Assembly: GCF_016428915.1 (NCBI RefSeq)
Contig: NZ_JAELTP010000007.1
Location: 1-64,000 of the forward strand
Length of the DNA: 64,000 bases
Direction of reading: 5' to 3'
Source: Pandoraea sp. ASV26
GTDB taxonomy: Bacteria > Pseudomonadota > Gammaproteobacteria > Burkholderiales > Burkholderiaceae
Below are positions 21,655 to 31,807 of the stretch, piece after piece (within the stretch, counting starts at the first letter, position 1; every line of letters begins with the position of its first letter). The notes beneath the pieces were generated by a model, which was not told the origin of the DNA, searched no databases, and was given only the letters and a program-made list of their open reading frames with translations. The position numbers and the translations under genes were made by a program.

Positions 21655-21683
21655 CTGACATCGTGTGAACGTCGGGGTATATT
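21655..21683 (+). promoter_or_regulatory. Promoter for the resB-ccsB transcript
   Basis: CTGACA, 17 bp, TATATT: five of six matches in each box. It begins 16 bp after the cytochrome c4 stop. A start near 21690 gives a leader of about 115 nt before resB that contains the terminator-like hairpin at 21759-21789. Confidence 0.6.
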
Positions 21684-21758
21684 CGCTGACTTATAACGAA
21701 ACCAGCAGCGGCGCCGCAGGGCGACCGGACAGATCTGGTTTAGCATACACAGGGTGGC

Positions 21759-21789
21759 GGGCGCGTGTTACGCGCCCCCGCCCTTTTTT
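21759..21789 (+). terminator. Terminator or attenuator immediately before resB
   Basis: Perfect 8-base stem GGGCGCGT/ACGCGCCC with a GTT loop, then CCCCCGCCC... and six Ts ending 15 bp before the resB ATG. It may end the cytochrome c4 transcript, but it also lies downstream of the resB promoter, so resB reading must pass it. Confidence 0.7.
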
Positions 21790-21804
21790 GTTGTCGGAAA
21801 CAGG

Positions 21805-23940
21805 ATGAGCATCAGTACTTCGGGAATGCAGATCAAGGGCGCGCAACGATGGGTGCGCGACGGTGTCGAGCTGGTCAGCTCGATGCGTTTTGCCATCAGC
21901 CTGCTGACCGTGCTCGCCATTGCCAGCATCGTTGGGACAGTGCTCAAGCAGGGCGACCCGTATCCCAACTATGTCAATCAGTTCGGTCCGTTCTGGGCCG
22001 ACGTGTTCCGTTCACTCGGCCTGTACACCGTGTACAGCTCGTGGTGGTTCCTGCTGATTCTCTTCTTCCTGATGGCGTCGACGACGCTGTGCATCGTGCG
22101 CAACGGGCCGAAGATGATCGCGGACATCCGCAGTTGGCGCGATCACGTGCGCGAGGGCAGTCTGCGCGCCTTCGGTCACAAGGCGGAGTTCACCGGGCCG
22201 ACGTCGCGCAGTGACCTCCTGCCGCGTCTCACGCGCTATCTCGGACACCGTGGCTACCGTTTCGTCGTGCGTGAGCGCGATGGCGCCACGCTCGTTGCGG
22301 CGAAGGCCGGCGCGATCAACAAGATCGGCTACATCTTTGCGCACAGCGCCATCGTCATCATCTGCCTGGGCGGCCTGGTCGATAGCGATCTGCTCATCCG
22401 TGTCCAGATGGCGTTGTTCGGCAAGTCGCCGCTACAGGGCAATGCCGTGATCGCGCAGATTCCGCAGACGCATCGTCTCTCTCCGAACAATCCGGCATTC
22501 CGCGGTTACGCGTTCGTGCCGGAGGGTGGCAAGTCGACCACGGCGATTCTGAATTTTCAGGATGGCTCGGTCGTGCAGGATCTGCCGTTCTCCATCGAAC
22601 TGAAGAAATTCCACGTCGACTACTACTCGACGGGCATGCCGAAGCTGTTCGCGAGCGACATCGTGGTCACCGACCCCGAGACCGGCAAGACGATGGACGC
22701 GACGGTGAAGGTCAATGAGCCGTTCATCTACAAGGGCGTGGCGATCTATCAGTCGAGCTTCGAGGACGGCGGCAGCAAGCTGAAGCTGACCGGTTATCCG
22801 ATGCATGGTCCTTCGAACCGGCCGTTCGCGTTCTCGGGCGACATCGGTGGCTCGACGCAACTGCGTAGCGGCGCGGCGGGCAAGGATGAATACACCGTCG
22901 AGTTCAGCGACTTCCGCGCGATCAACGTCGAGAACATCAGCAATGGCGGCGGCGAGCGCGACGTGCGCGGCGTGGCTCGCAAGTCGTTGCGTGACGATCT
23001 GAGCGCACAACTCGGCTCGGGTGCCCGCACCGATTTGAGCAAGGACCTGAGTAACGTCGGACCGTCGGTGCAATACAAGGTGCGCGATCGCAGCGGGCAG
23101 GCGAAGGAGTATCGCAACTACATGCTGCCGATTCTGGTGGAAGACGGCGAGCGTGTCTTCATGACGGGCGTGCGCGACACGCCCGACGGCCCGTTCCAGT
23201 ACCTGCGCATTCCGGCCGACGCCGACGGCTCCGTCAAGCAATGGATGCTGCTGCGCGCCGCGCTTCAGGACGACGGTGCCCGTGCCGAGGCGGCTCGCCG
23301 CTTCGCCGAGCAATCGCTGCCGTCGCAAACCTCGTCGGCGCTTCGCGGCCAGTTGCAGGAGAGCGCCAAGCGCGAACTGGATCTGTTTGCCGGCGTGATT
23401 CCGGCGAGCAAAACCAGCCAGACGAAGGGCGGCTTGCAGGCGATTGCGGAGTTCGTGAACGAGAAGGTGCCGCAGGATCAGCAGTCCAGCGCAGCCGATA
23501 TGTTCCGTCGCATTCTCGATGGCACAGTCTGGCAACTGTGGCAGGTCGCGCGTGAACAGGCCGGACAGCCCGCCATGGCGCCTTCGCCGGAGAACGAGCG
23601 CTTCGTGCATACGGCGACCAACGCGCTGTCCGACAACTTCCTGTACGACGCCCCGGTGTTCTTGCAACTTGATTCGTTCGAGCAGATTCAGGCGAGCGTC
23701 TTCCAGCTCACGCGCTCGCCGGGCAAGAAGATCGTGTATCTTGGCAGCTTGCTGCTGGTGCTCGGCATCTTCTCGATGTTCTACGTGCGCGAGCGGCGCA
23801 TGTGGATGTGGTTGAAGGACACGCCGGAGGGTGGCAGTTCGGTATTGATGGCGGTGTCGACAACGCGCCGCACACTGGATTTCGAAAAGGAATTCGCCCG
23901 CACGAAGGCGGAGTTGGACGAGATCGTCACAAAACGATGA
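21805..23940 (+). CDS. resB: Cytochrome c biogenesis protein ResB (system II)
   Basis: ResB (Ccs1 type) works with CcsA/ResC to carry haem across the membrane and attach it to apocytochromes. An ATG after GGAAACAGG gives 711 residues, the long form usual in Burkholderiales. Hydrophobic segments near the N-terminus (MRFAISLLTVLAIASIVGTV; the stretch around WWFLLILFFLMAS; and one near YIFAHSAIVIICLGGLVDS) precede a large periplasmic domain; a last membrane segment (IVYLGSLLLVLGIFSMFY) lies near the C-terminus. The next gene follows after 11 bp. Confidence 0.93.
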   Translation: MSISTSGMQIKGAQRWVRDGVELVSSMRFAISLLTVLAIASIVGTVLKQGDPYPNYVNQFGPFWADVFRSLGLYTVYSSWWFLLILFFLMASTTLCIVRNGPKMIADIRSWRDHVREGSLRAFGHKAEFTGPTSRSDLLPRLTRYLGHRGYRFVVRERDGATLVAAKAGAINKIGYIFAHSAIVIICLGGLVDSDLLIRVQMALFGKSPLQGNAVIAQIPQTHRLSPNNPAFRGYAFVPEGGKSTTAILNFQDGSVVQDLPFSIELKKFHVDYYSTGMPKLFASDIVVTDPETGKTMDATVKVNEPFIYKGVAIYQSSFEDGGSKLKLTGYPMHGPSNRPFAFSGDIGGSTQLRSGAAGKDEYTVEFSDFRAINVENISNGGGERDVRGVARKSLRDDLSAQLGSGARTDLSKDLSNVGPSVQYKVRDRSGQAKEYRNYMLPILVEDGERVFMTGVRDTPDGPFQYLRIPADADGSVKQWMLLRAALQDDGARAEAARRFAEQSLPSQTSSALRGQLQESAKRELDLFAGVIPASKTSQTKGGLQAIAEFVNEKVPQDQQSSAADMFRRILDGTVWQLWQVAREQAGQPAMAPSPENERFVHTATNALSDNFLYDAPVFLQLDSFEQIQASVFQLTRSPGKKIVYLGSLLLVLGIFSMFYVRERRMWMWLKDTPEGGSSVLMAVSTTRRTLDFEKEFARTKAELDEIVTKR

Positions 23941-23951
23941 AGGTGAGACAG

Positions 23952-25136
23952 ATGGAGTTATCGCAAGGCTATTCGGAAGTCTCCTGGCTGCGACGCCGCA
24001 GCATCGGCGACTGGCTGTTTGCACTGGCGCTGGCGATCGGTGCGGGCTTTGCCCTGAACCGCTACGGCCACCACATGGACTACTACGAGCACACGATTCT
24101 GGTGCTCGCGGTGCCCACCTTCGCACTGCTCGGCTGGCATTGGCGGCCGGTGCGCTGGCTGATGGCCGGGATCGCCATCCTCGCGCTCTCGGGCATCGGC
24201 TTGTATCACCATGATCTGGCGCGTGCCGATCAGGCGTTCCTGCTCAAGTACTTCCTCTCGAGTCAGTCGGCCATCCTGTGGATGAGCGCGCTGTTCTTCC
24301 TGTCCACGCTCTTTTACTGGGGCGGTCTGCTCGCCCGCTCGCCGTTCGGCGCGAGCGTGGGCTCGTCGCTGTGCTGGGCGGCGGTGCTGCTCGGCTTCAC
24401 CGGCATGATGGTGCGTTGGTACGAGTCGTATCTGGTGGGGGCCGACGTCGGCCATATTCCGATCTCGAACCTGTACGAAGTCTTCGTGCTCTTCTGTCTG
24501 ATCACGTCGCTGTTTTACCTGTACTACGAGCGTCGCTATGAAACGCGCTCGCTCGGGCCGTTCGTGTTGCTCGTCATCAGTGCGGCGGTCGGCTTCAACC
24601 TCTGGTATAGCGTGGCGCGCGGCGCCTACGAGATCCAGCCGCTGGTGCCCGCGCTGCAAAGCTGGTGGATGAAGATCCACGTGCCCGCGAACTTCATCGG
24701 TTACGGCACGTTCGCCCTCGCGGCGATGGTCGCGGTCGCGTATCTGCTCAAGTCGGGCGAGAACAAGCGGCTGGCGGCTGCCGGCAAGCCGCTCGATACG
24801 GGATTCTTCTCGTCGCGCCTGCCGTCGCTCGAATTGCTCGACGACGTGATGTACAAGGCCATTGCCGTCGGCTTCGCCTTCTTCACGATCGCCACGATCC
24901 TCGGCGCGCTGTGGGCTGCCGACGCATGGGGCGGTTACTGGAGCTGGGACCCGAAGGAGACATGGGCGCTGATCGTCTGGCTGAATTACGCCGCGTGGTT
25001 GCACATGCGTCTGATGAAGGGGCTGCGGGGCGTGGTGGCAGCATGGTGGTCGCTGACCGGCCTGCTGATCACGACGTTCGCGTTCCTCGGCGTGAACATG
25101 TTCCTCTCGGGGCTGCACAGCTACGGACAGCTCTGA
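23952..25136 (+). CDS. ccsB: Cytochrome c biogenesis protein CcsB/ResC (haem-handling)
   Basis: Partner of ResB in system II haem delivery and ligation. The tryptophan-rich haem motif [15 protein letters not shown] marks the CcsA/CcmC superfamily; flanking histidines ([16 protein letters not shown] region, [21 protein letters not shown]) are probable haem ligands. About eight membrane spans are seen. AAGGTGAGACAG before the ATG supports the start [10 protein letters not shown] (394 residues); an ATG 15 bp upstream overlapping the resB stop is the alternative. Confidence 0.93.
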   Translation: MELSQGYSEVSWLRRRSIGDWLFALALAIGAGFALNRYGHHMDYYEHTILVLAVPTFALLGWHWRPVRWLMAGIAILALSGIGLYHHDLARADQAFLLKYFLSSQSAILWMSALFFLSTLFYWGGLLARSPFGASVGSSLCWAAVLLGFTGMMVRWYESYLVGADVGHIPISNLYEVFVLFCLITSLFYLYYERRYETRSLGPFVLLVISAAVGFNLWYSVARGAYEIQPLVPALQSWWMKIHVPANFIGYGTFALAAMVAVAYLLKSGENKRLAAAGKPLDTGFFSSRLPSLELLDDVMYKAIAVGFAFFTIATILGALWAADAWGGYWSWDPKETWALIVWLNYAAWLHMRLMKGLRGVVAAWWSLTGLLITTFAFLGVNMFLSGLHSYGQL

Positions 25137-25164
25137 CGCGGATTGCCGCATCGGGGCCGCTCGG

Positions 25165-25198
25165 AAAGCCGCTGCACGCAGGTGCCAGCGGCTTTTTT
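25165..25198 (+). terminator. Rho-independent terminator after ccsB
   Basis: Perfect 10-base stem AAAGCCGCTG/CAGCGGCTTT with an 11-nt loop and six Ts, 28 bp after the ccsB stop. Confidence 0.92.
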
Positions 25199-25274
25199 CA
25201 TCGTGCCGTATGATTTCTCGCAGCGTAAAGACGGGAATGGCGGGAACGGTGCCGCCCGGGCGTCGGTCTCAAAC

Positions 25275-25304
25275 GGCATCGGCATCGGCATCGGCATCGG
25301 CAAC
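25275..25304 (+). repeat. GGCATC hexamer repeat upstream of msrP
   Basis: Four perfect GGCATC units and a fifth GGCAAC, 35 bp before the msrP start. It lies in the untranslated leader if the chosen msrP start is right. Confidence 0.85.
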
Positions 25305-25338
25305 ATTGTCAGAATGGGCCGGTCAGGGGGTAACAATC

Positions 25339-26346
<1,008 letters not shown>

Positions 26347-26357
26347 GCTGACGCCTC

Positions 26358-27110
26358 GTGTCGATCACGCCATCCCCTCAGGGCGACGTGCCCGCAGCCC
26401 CTGCCGGTATGCGGGCTGCCGGTCGTTCTCCGCAACGCTCGCAGCGCTGGCTGCCGTGGGTCAAAGCGGCCGTCTTCCTGCTGGCAATGGTGCCGTTGCT
26501 GCGGCTTGTCGCCTACGGATTGACGGACCGGCTGGGCGCGAATCCGGTCGAGTTCATCACCCGTTCGACAGGCACCTGGACGCTGGTCATGCTCTGCATC
26601 ACGCTGGCGATCACGCCGGTGCGTCGCGTGTCGGGGCTGTCCTGGCTGGTGCGCTTTCGCCGCATGCTCGGGCTATTCGCGTTCTGCTACGGCGCGCTGC
26701 ATTTCGTGACGTATTTCTGGCTGGATCAGTGGTTCGATTGGGCGAGCATCCTGCGCGACGTGTCGGGCAAGCGTCCGTTCATTACCGTGGGATTTGCGGC
26801 ATTCGTACTGATGGTGCCGCTGGCGCTGACATCGCCGCACGCGATGGTGCGACGCCTGGGGGCAAAGCGCTGGCAGCGGCTGCATCGCGCGATTTATGCG
26901 ATTGCCGTGCTGGCGATCCTGCACTACTGGTGGATGAAGGCGGGCAAGAACGATCTTGCCCAGCCGTTGATCTATGCGATCGTGGTGGCAGGCCTGCTGG
27001 GCGCCCGTGTGATCTGGGCGCTTCGCAGGCAGCGGGTTCAGGCGTTGTCCGGCAGCAGTCGTTCGCCCGCGAACAGCGACTCGACCGTTTCACGTTCACG
27101 AACGAGGTAA
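26358..27110 (+). CDS. msrQ: Haem-binding membrane subunit MsrQ
   Basis: MsrQ is a b-type haem membrane protein of the ferric-reductase-like family that passes quinol electrons to MsrP. It starts at GTG with no strong ribosome-binding site (250 residues); an ATG 51 bp in is an alternative. Five to six membrane helices are seen, with histidine candidates in GALHFVTYFWLD, RLHRAIYAIAVLAILHYWW. The last 73 bp overlap the 3' end of the opposite-strand lysA, so the tail ([19 protein letters not shown]) is the antisense of the LysA C-terminus. Confidence 0.9.
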   Translation: MSITPSPQGDVPAAPAGMRAAGRSPQRSQRWLPWVKAAVFLLAMVPLLRLVAYGLTDRLGANPVEFITRSTGTWTLVMLCITLAITPVRRVSGLSWLVRFRRMLGLFAFCYGALHFVTYFWLDQWFDWASILRDVSGKRPFITVGFAAFVLMVPLALTSPHAMVRRLGAKRWQRLHRAIYAIAVLAILHYWWMKAGKNDLAQPLIYAIVVAGLLGARVIWALRRQRVQALSGSSRSPANSDSTVSRSRTR

Positions 27111-28306
27111 GCCTCGTTGCCGTCGACCATGACTTCGGCGGCGCGCGCACGCGTGTTGTAGTTGGAGCTCATCGCAAAGCCATACGCGCCCGCCGAGCGG
27201 ATCGCGAGCAGATCGCCAGGGGCAATCGCCAGGGCGCGATCGCGGCCGAGCCAGTCGCCGCTTTCGCACACGGGACCGACCACGTCATAAGTCACTGCAT
27301 CGGCGGCACGACGCTCGACCGGATCGATCTCGTGATAAGCCTCGTACATCGCCGGACGCGCCAGATCGTTCATCGCCGCATCGACGATGGCGAAGTTCTT
27401 CGTCTCGCCATGCTTGAGGAATTCCACACGCGTGAGCAGCACACCCGCGTTACCGACGAGCGAGCGGCCCGGCTCGAACATCACTTGACGATGGCCGTGG
27501 CCGCGCTTGGCGATGTGATCGAGCAGCGTGGTGGCGAATGCCGTGATGTCGGGCGGCGTCTCGTCCGTGTAGGTGATGCCCAGACCGCCGCCAACGTCGA
27601 TGTGATGCAACGAGATGCCGGCCGCTTCGAGCTTTTCAACGAGATCGAGGATCTTGTCGGTGGCGTCGAGATACGGCGAGATTTCCGTGATTTGGGAGCC
27701 GATGTGGCAATCGATGCCGATCACTTCAAGATTCGGCATGGCGGCTGCCGCGCGATAGGCGTCGAAGGCTTCTTCGTAGGCCACGCCGAACTTGTTGCCG
27801 CGCAGACCCGTGGAGATATACGGGTGCGTCTTGGCATCGACGTTCGGGTTCACGCGCAGCGATACGCGAGCGCGCTTGCCCGCCTGTGCGGCCACTTCGT
27901 TGAGGCGGTCCAGTTCCGGACGCGATTCGACATTGAAGCAGAAGACGTCCTTTTCCAGCGCGAAGCGCATCTCGTGCGCTTGCTTGCCGACGCCCGAGAA
28001 CACGGCGCGCTTCGGATCGCCTCCTGCCGCGATGACGCGGGCGAGTTCACCGGCCGACACGATATCGAACCCGGCACCGAGCTTGGCGAACACGCCGAGC
28101 ACTGCGAGGTTCGAGTTGGCCTTGGCGGCGTAGTGCACGACGGCGTTGCGACCTTCGCAGGCCTTGGCGTAGGCACGATAGGCGTTCGTCAGGGCCGCTT
28201 TGGAATACACGTACAGCGGCGTGCCGAAACGCTCGGCGAGGGCGGGCAAGGCAACGTTCTCGGCATGGAGCACGTCGTCGTGGTAGGAAAATATGGCGTC
28301 GGACAT
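27038..28306 (-). CDS. lysA: Diaminopimelate decarboxylase
   Basis: LysA removes CO2 from meso-diaminopimelate to make lysine. The 422-residue PLP enzyme of fold type III has the PLP-lysine segment [11 protein letters not shown], a glycine-rich phosphate site ([10 protein letters not shown]), [11 protein letters not shown], and the active-site cysteine in [13 protein letters not shown]. It is followed by... upstream on the same strand lies lptM, 84 bp away, likely one transcript. Its 3' end overlaps msrQ tail to tail. Confidence 0.96.
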   Translation of the reverse strand: MSDAIFSYHDDVLHAENVALPALAERFGTPLYVYSKAALTNAYRAYAKACEGRNAVVHYAAKANSNLAVLGVFAKLGAGFDIVSAGELARVIAAGGDPKRAVFSGVGKQAHEMRFALEKDVFCFNVESRPELDRLNEVAAQAGKRARVSLRVNPNVDAKTHPYISTGLRGNKFGVAYEEAFDAYRAAAAMPNLEVIGIDCHIGSQITEISPYLDATDKILDLVEKLEAAGISLHHIDVGGGLGITYTDETPPDITAFATTLLDHIAKRGHGHRQVMFEPGRSLVGNAGVLLTRVEFLKHGETKNFAIVDAAMNDLARPAMYEAYHEIDPVERRAADAVTYDVVGPVCESGDWLGRDRALAIAPGDLLAIRSAGAYGFAMSSNYNTRARAAEVMVDGNEAYLVRERETVESLFAGERLLPDNA

Positions 28307-28390
28307 CGCAAAAACTCGGTTATCAACTAGGGCAAGCAGGCAAGGCGGAGGGCTTGCGGCTTCCTCCCGCTTATTCTTGCCTATTCCCGC

Positions 28391-28618
28391 TTACTCCGGC
28401 TTCGCTGCGGGCACTGAAGCGGCTGAGGGTACGTCGACCGACGGCCCACGTTGCGGCTCGGGCACGCGCGGCGGCGGCGGCACTGGCGCGCCCGGAGGCG
28501 GCGTCGGTTTCGTCGGGCGGGCGGGCATGTACAGCGGACCGGCCTGGCCGCAGCCGGCCAACACGCTCAAAAGAGCAATCGAGGCTACAATCGCGCTGGT
28601 TCGAATAGGTGCAGTCAT
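28391..28618 (-). CDS. lptM: LPS translocon maturation chaperone LptM (YifL family)
   Basis: A 75-residue lipoprotein. The signal peptide ([12 protein letters not shown]) ends in a lipobox with the lipidated cysteine at residue 23, followed by the family signature [15 protein letters not shown] and then a Pro-rich disordered tail. In E. coli LptM helps the disulfide maturation of LptD. Its place between cyaY (divergent) and lysA matches the conserved cyaY-yifL-dapF/lysA neighbourhood. Confidence 0.9.
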   Translation of the reverse strand: MTAPIRTSAIVASIALLSVLAGCGQAGPLYMPARPTKPTPPPGAPVPPPPRVPEPQRGPSVDVPSAASVPAAKPE

Positions 28619-28676
28619 TGGGGGTATCGCCGCGTGGTGCGGCATGCAAACGATGACGCAAACGCTGGAGTTTAGC

Positions 28677-28997
28677 ATGACGGAAAGTGAATTCCTGGCG
28701 CTCGCCGAGGCGGTGCTGGCGCGGGTTGAGGCGGCTGTCGAGGACTGTGATGTGGATATCGACTGCGAGCGTACGGGCAATGTCCTGACGCTCGAATTCG
28801 ACGACGGCAGCAAGATCATCGTCAACCTGCAAACGCCGATGAGCGAAATCTGGGTGGCCGCACGTTCGGGAGGCTTCCATTTTCGCCTCAAGGGCAACGA
28901 ATGGCGCGACACGCGCGACGACTCCGAGCTGTTCGAAGCGCTATCGCGCTTTGCATCGCAGCAGGCGGGCGAGACGGTGACGTTGCAGGCTGACTGA
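28677..28997 (+). CDS. cyaY: Iron-sulfur cluster assembly protein CyaY (frataxin)
   Basis: CyaY is the bacterial frataxin, an acidic iron-binding modulator of IscS. GGAG six bases before the ATG supports the start [13 protein letters not shown] (106 residues, the family length). The acidic first helix ([20 protein letters not shown]) and the beta-sheet signature [18 protein letters not shown] are seen. Divergent from lptM. Confidence 0.95.
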   Translation: MTESEFLALAEAVLARVEAAVEDCDVDIDCERTGNVLTLEFDDGSKIIVNLQTPMSEIWVAARSGGFHFRLKGNEWRDTRDDSELFEALSRFASQQAGETVTLQAD

Positions 28998-28998
28998 C

Positions 28999-29049
28999 AA
29001 AAAAATCGCGGCGCAGGGCCCCCGGTGTGACCGGAGGCGCTGCGCCGCG
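28999..29049 (-). terminator. Rho-independent terminator of mrcA
   Basis: Read on the minus strand: perfect 10-base stem CGCGGCGCAG/CTGCGCCGCG, a GC-rich loop that can pair further, then ATTTTTTTG. It lies between the convergent mrcA and cyaY ends. Three CCCGGG blocks lie just beyond it at 29056-29082. Confidence 0.88.
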
Positions 29050-29103
29050 TAATGGTCCCGGGCGGTCCCGGGCGTGCCCGGGCCGTTAGCGCGAACTAAT
29101 CCG

Positions 29104-31563
29104 TCAGGGCTTGGTGTTGAACATGTCCAGAATGCGCTGACGCTCCTGACGATCCACCTGCGCCGGGGTTAAGCCTGGCCCCGGGCTCGATTGTGCTGGC
29201 ATCTGACCAGGCATCGATCCCGTCGACGGACCAGGCGCCGCCGAGCCATCCGGTGCCGTGTCGGCACTCAGGCCGACCGTGCTCACGGCGCGTCCCGGCG
29301 GATAGTCGTCGTAGAAATAATCGCCATTCGCCTGAATGATCCCCGGAGGTACCGGTCGCGTCGACTCCGGCACACCGCGCAAAGCCTTCGACATGTAGTC
29401 GATCCAGATCGGCAGCGCCAGACCACCACCGGTTTCGCGATCGCCCAGATTGCGCGGCTGATCGAAGCCGATCCACGCCACCCCCACCAACTGTGACTGA
29501 TAGCCGGCGAACCAGGCGTCGTGCGAATCGTTTGTCGTCCCCGTTTTGCCGGCCAGATCGCTGCGCTTGAGCACGTTGGTCTTGGCCGCGGTGCCGCGCG
29601 TCGCCACGTCGTGCAACATCGAATTCATGATGAACGCGTTACGCGCCGGAATGGCCCGGATCGTCTCGTCGCCCGCCACGACGGGCTTTTCCTCCATGAT
29701 GACGTTGCCCTTCGAGTCGGTAATGCGCGCCACGATGAACGGATTCACGCGGAAGCCACCGTTGGCAAACACGGCGTAGCCGCTCGCCATTTGCAGCGGT
29801 GTGACCATCCCCGCACCCAGCGCCATCGGCAGATAGGCGGGATGCTTGTCTGCCTCGAAGCCGAATCGTCCGATGAACTTCTGCGCATAACCCGGTGTGA
29901 TGCTTTGCAGGATACGGATCGACACGAGGTTACGTGAGCGCATCAGCGCGACGCGCATCGGCATCGGCCCTTCGAAGCCACCACCGTAGTTCTTCGGCTC
30001 CCACGGTTGGCCACCGGTCTGCGCGGCGGTGAAATACAGTGGCCCGTCGTTGATGATCGTCGCCGGCGCGAAGCCCTTTTCGAGGGCTGCCGAGTAGATG
30101 AACGGCTTGAAACTCGAGCCCGGCTGACGCCATGCCTGCGTGACGTGGTTGAACTTGTTCCGATTGAAGTCGAAGCCACCGACCAGCGAGCGGATGGCGC
30201 CGTTCTGCGGATCGAGCGACACGAACGCCGCTTCGATATCCGGCATCTGCACGATCTGCCAGGTATCCTTCGCGCCCTTCGTCACACGAATCACCGAGCC
30301 GCGGCGAATCTTCTGTTTCGGCTGGGCTTTCGCATTCAACCCGGCGGCGGCAAAGCGCAAGCCATCACCGGTCACGGTGACGTCGTCGCCGTTGAGCAGC
30401 ACCGCCTTGACTTGCTGAGGCGAGGCGGAAAGCACCACGGCGGCCACCATATCGCCGCTGTCCGGGTGTTCGACCAGCGTGTCGTCGATCAACTGCTCTC
30501 GATCGTCCTGATCGTCCGGCAGATCGATATTGGCTTCGGGGCCCCGATAGCCGTGACGCAACTCGTAGGCCATGACCCCGGCGCGCAACGCTTCATAGGC
30601 GGCTTCCTGATCGGCCGAATTGATTGTCGTGTAGACGTTGAAGCCGCGCGTGTAGATCTCGTCCTTGAACTGGGCGTAGAGCAGTTGGCGCACCATTTCT
30701 GCTACATATCCGGCATGCACGCTGAACTCGCTGCCGAGCCCGCGCACGACCAGTTCCTGCGAGATGGCCTGATCGTACTCGGCCTTCGAGACATACCCAA
30801 GGTCGTACATCCGCTTCAGGATGTACTCCTGACGCACGCGAGCGCGCTTGTAATTGACGATGGGGTTGTACGCCGACGGCGCCTTCGGCAGTCCGGCAAG
30901 CATGGCGGCTTCCGCGAGCGTGATGTCCTTCAGATCCTTGCCGAAGTACACGCGCGCCGCACTGGCGAAGCCGTAGGCGCGCTCTCCCAGATAGATCTGA
31001 TTCATGTACAGCTCGAGAATCTGATCCTTGGTGAGTCGCGATTCGATCTTGTAGGCGAGCAGCGCTTCGTAAATCTTGCGCGTATAGGTCTTCTCGCTGG
31101 ACAGGAAGAAGTTGCGCGCGACCTGCATCGTGATCGTGCTGGCGCCCTGCGATGACCCGCCGCGCGTGAAGTTCGCGAGGCCCGCGCGGAAGATGCCGAT
31201 GAAGTCGACCCCGCCGTGCTGATAGAAGCGATCGTCTTCGATGGCGATCACCGCCTTCTTCATGACGTCGGGAATATCGGCGAAGTGCACCAGATTGCGG
31301 CGCTCCTCACCGAATTCGCCGATCTGGATTTCATCGGCGGTGTAGATGCGCAGCGGGATCTTGGGCCGGTAGTCGACGATCGTGTCGAGCGACGGCAACT
31401 GCGGCGTCATCACCACCAGGATGTACCCCGCGAGCAACGCGCCACAGACGACCATCGCGGCGATCAGGCCGGCGAACCAAAGCACGATGCGCAGCCAGAT
31501 GGAGCGGCGCGGTTTGGGCGGGCGCTTGTCGCGGGGTGTCTCGGTTTGGGGTGTGCTTGCCAT
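29104..31563 (-). CDS. mrcA: Penicillin-binding protein 1A
   Basis: Bifunctional peptidoglycan glycosyltransferase and transpeptidase of the inner membrane. The chosen start MASTPQTETPRDKR gives 819 residues; an in-frame start 48 bp upstream would precede the likely promoter. Membrane anchor at residues 22-52. Glycosyltransferase Glu109 is in EDDRFYQHGGVDFIGI. Transpeptidase motifs: SSFK in QPGSSFKPFIYSAAL, SRN in LMRSRNLVSI, and KTGTTNDSHDAWFAGY. The C-terminal 60 residues are Pro/Gly/Gln-rich. It is divergent from the pilM cluster, as in many proteobacteria. Confidence 0.95.
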   Translation of the reverse strand: MASTPQTETPRDKRPPKPRRSIWLRIVLWFAGLIAAMVVCGALLAGYILVVMTPQLPSLDTIVDYRPKIPLRIYTADEIQIGEFGEERRNLVHFADIPDVMKKAVIAIEDDRFYQHGGVDFIGIFRAGLANFTRGGSSQGASTITMQVARNFFLSSEKTYTRKIYEALLAYKIESRLTKDQILELYMNQIYLGERAYGFASAARVYFGKDLKDITLAEAAMLAGLPKAPSAYNPIVNYKRARVRQEYILKRMYDLGYVSKAEYDQAISQELVVRGLGSEFSVHAGYVAEMVRQLLYAQFKDEIYTRGFNVYTTINSADQEAAYEALRAGVMAYELRHGYRGPEANIDLPDDQDDREQLIDDTLVEHPDSGDMVAAVVLSASPQQVKAVLLNGDDVTVTGDGLRFAAAGLNAKAQPKQKIRRGSVIRVTKGAKDTWQIVQMPDIEAAFVSLDPQNGAIRSLVGGFDFNRNKFNHVTQAWRQPGSSFKPFIYSAALEKGFAPATIINDGPLYFTAAQTGGQPWEPKNYGGGFEGPMPMRVALMRSRNLVSIRILQSITPGYAQKFIGRFGFEADKHPAYLPMALGAGMVTPLQMASGYAVFANGGFRVNPFIVARITDSKGNVIMEEKPVVAGDETIRAIPARNAFIMNSMLHDVATRGTAAKTNVLKRSDLAGKTGTTNDSHDAWFAGYQSQLVGVAWIGFDQPRNLGDRETGGGLALPIWIDYMSKALRGVPESTRPVPPGIIQANGDYFYDDYPPGRAVSTVGLSADTAPDGSAAPGPSTGSMPGQMPAQSSPGPGLTPAQVDRQERQRILDMFNTKP

Positions 31564-31590
31564 GGGGGAACCGGAAAAATCGATGGGCCG

Positions 31591-31596
31591 ATTATA
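31591..31596 (-). promoter_or_regulatory. Candidate mrcA -10 box
   Basis: A perfect TATAAT on the minus strand, 27 bp before the chosen mrcA ATG. No good -35 box is seen. It supports the shorter start, since the longer one would begin upstream of the transcript. Confidence 0.4.
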
Positions 31597-31807
31597 ACGA
31601 ACGACCCGCAACCTCCCCCCGCAGCCCCCCGAAATCGGAGTTCCGGCCTATGGGGTATAGGAATCGGACGATTAAAAAGCGGCGTGCATTCCTAAAGCGC
31701 GTCTCGCCCTCCCGGCAGACCCAAGGATTCGGATTGTTCCGATTGGGCGACCGCATTGCGCTGGATAGCATCGATCCCATCGACAAGGTGAGAGACGGGA
31801 GGACGTC

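Noticed and set aside
22432-24126. Minus-strand open frame of 564 codons opposite resB and ccsB
   Set aside because: Crosses a gene boundary, has no family features and mirrors the codon bias of resB.
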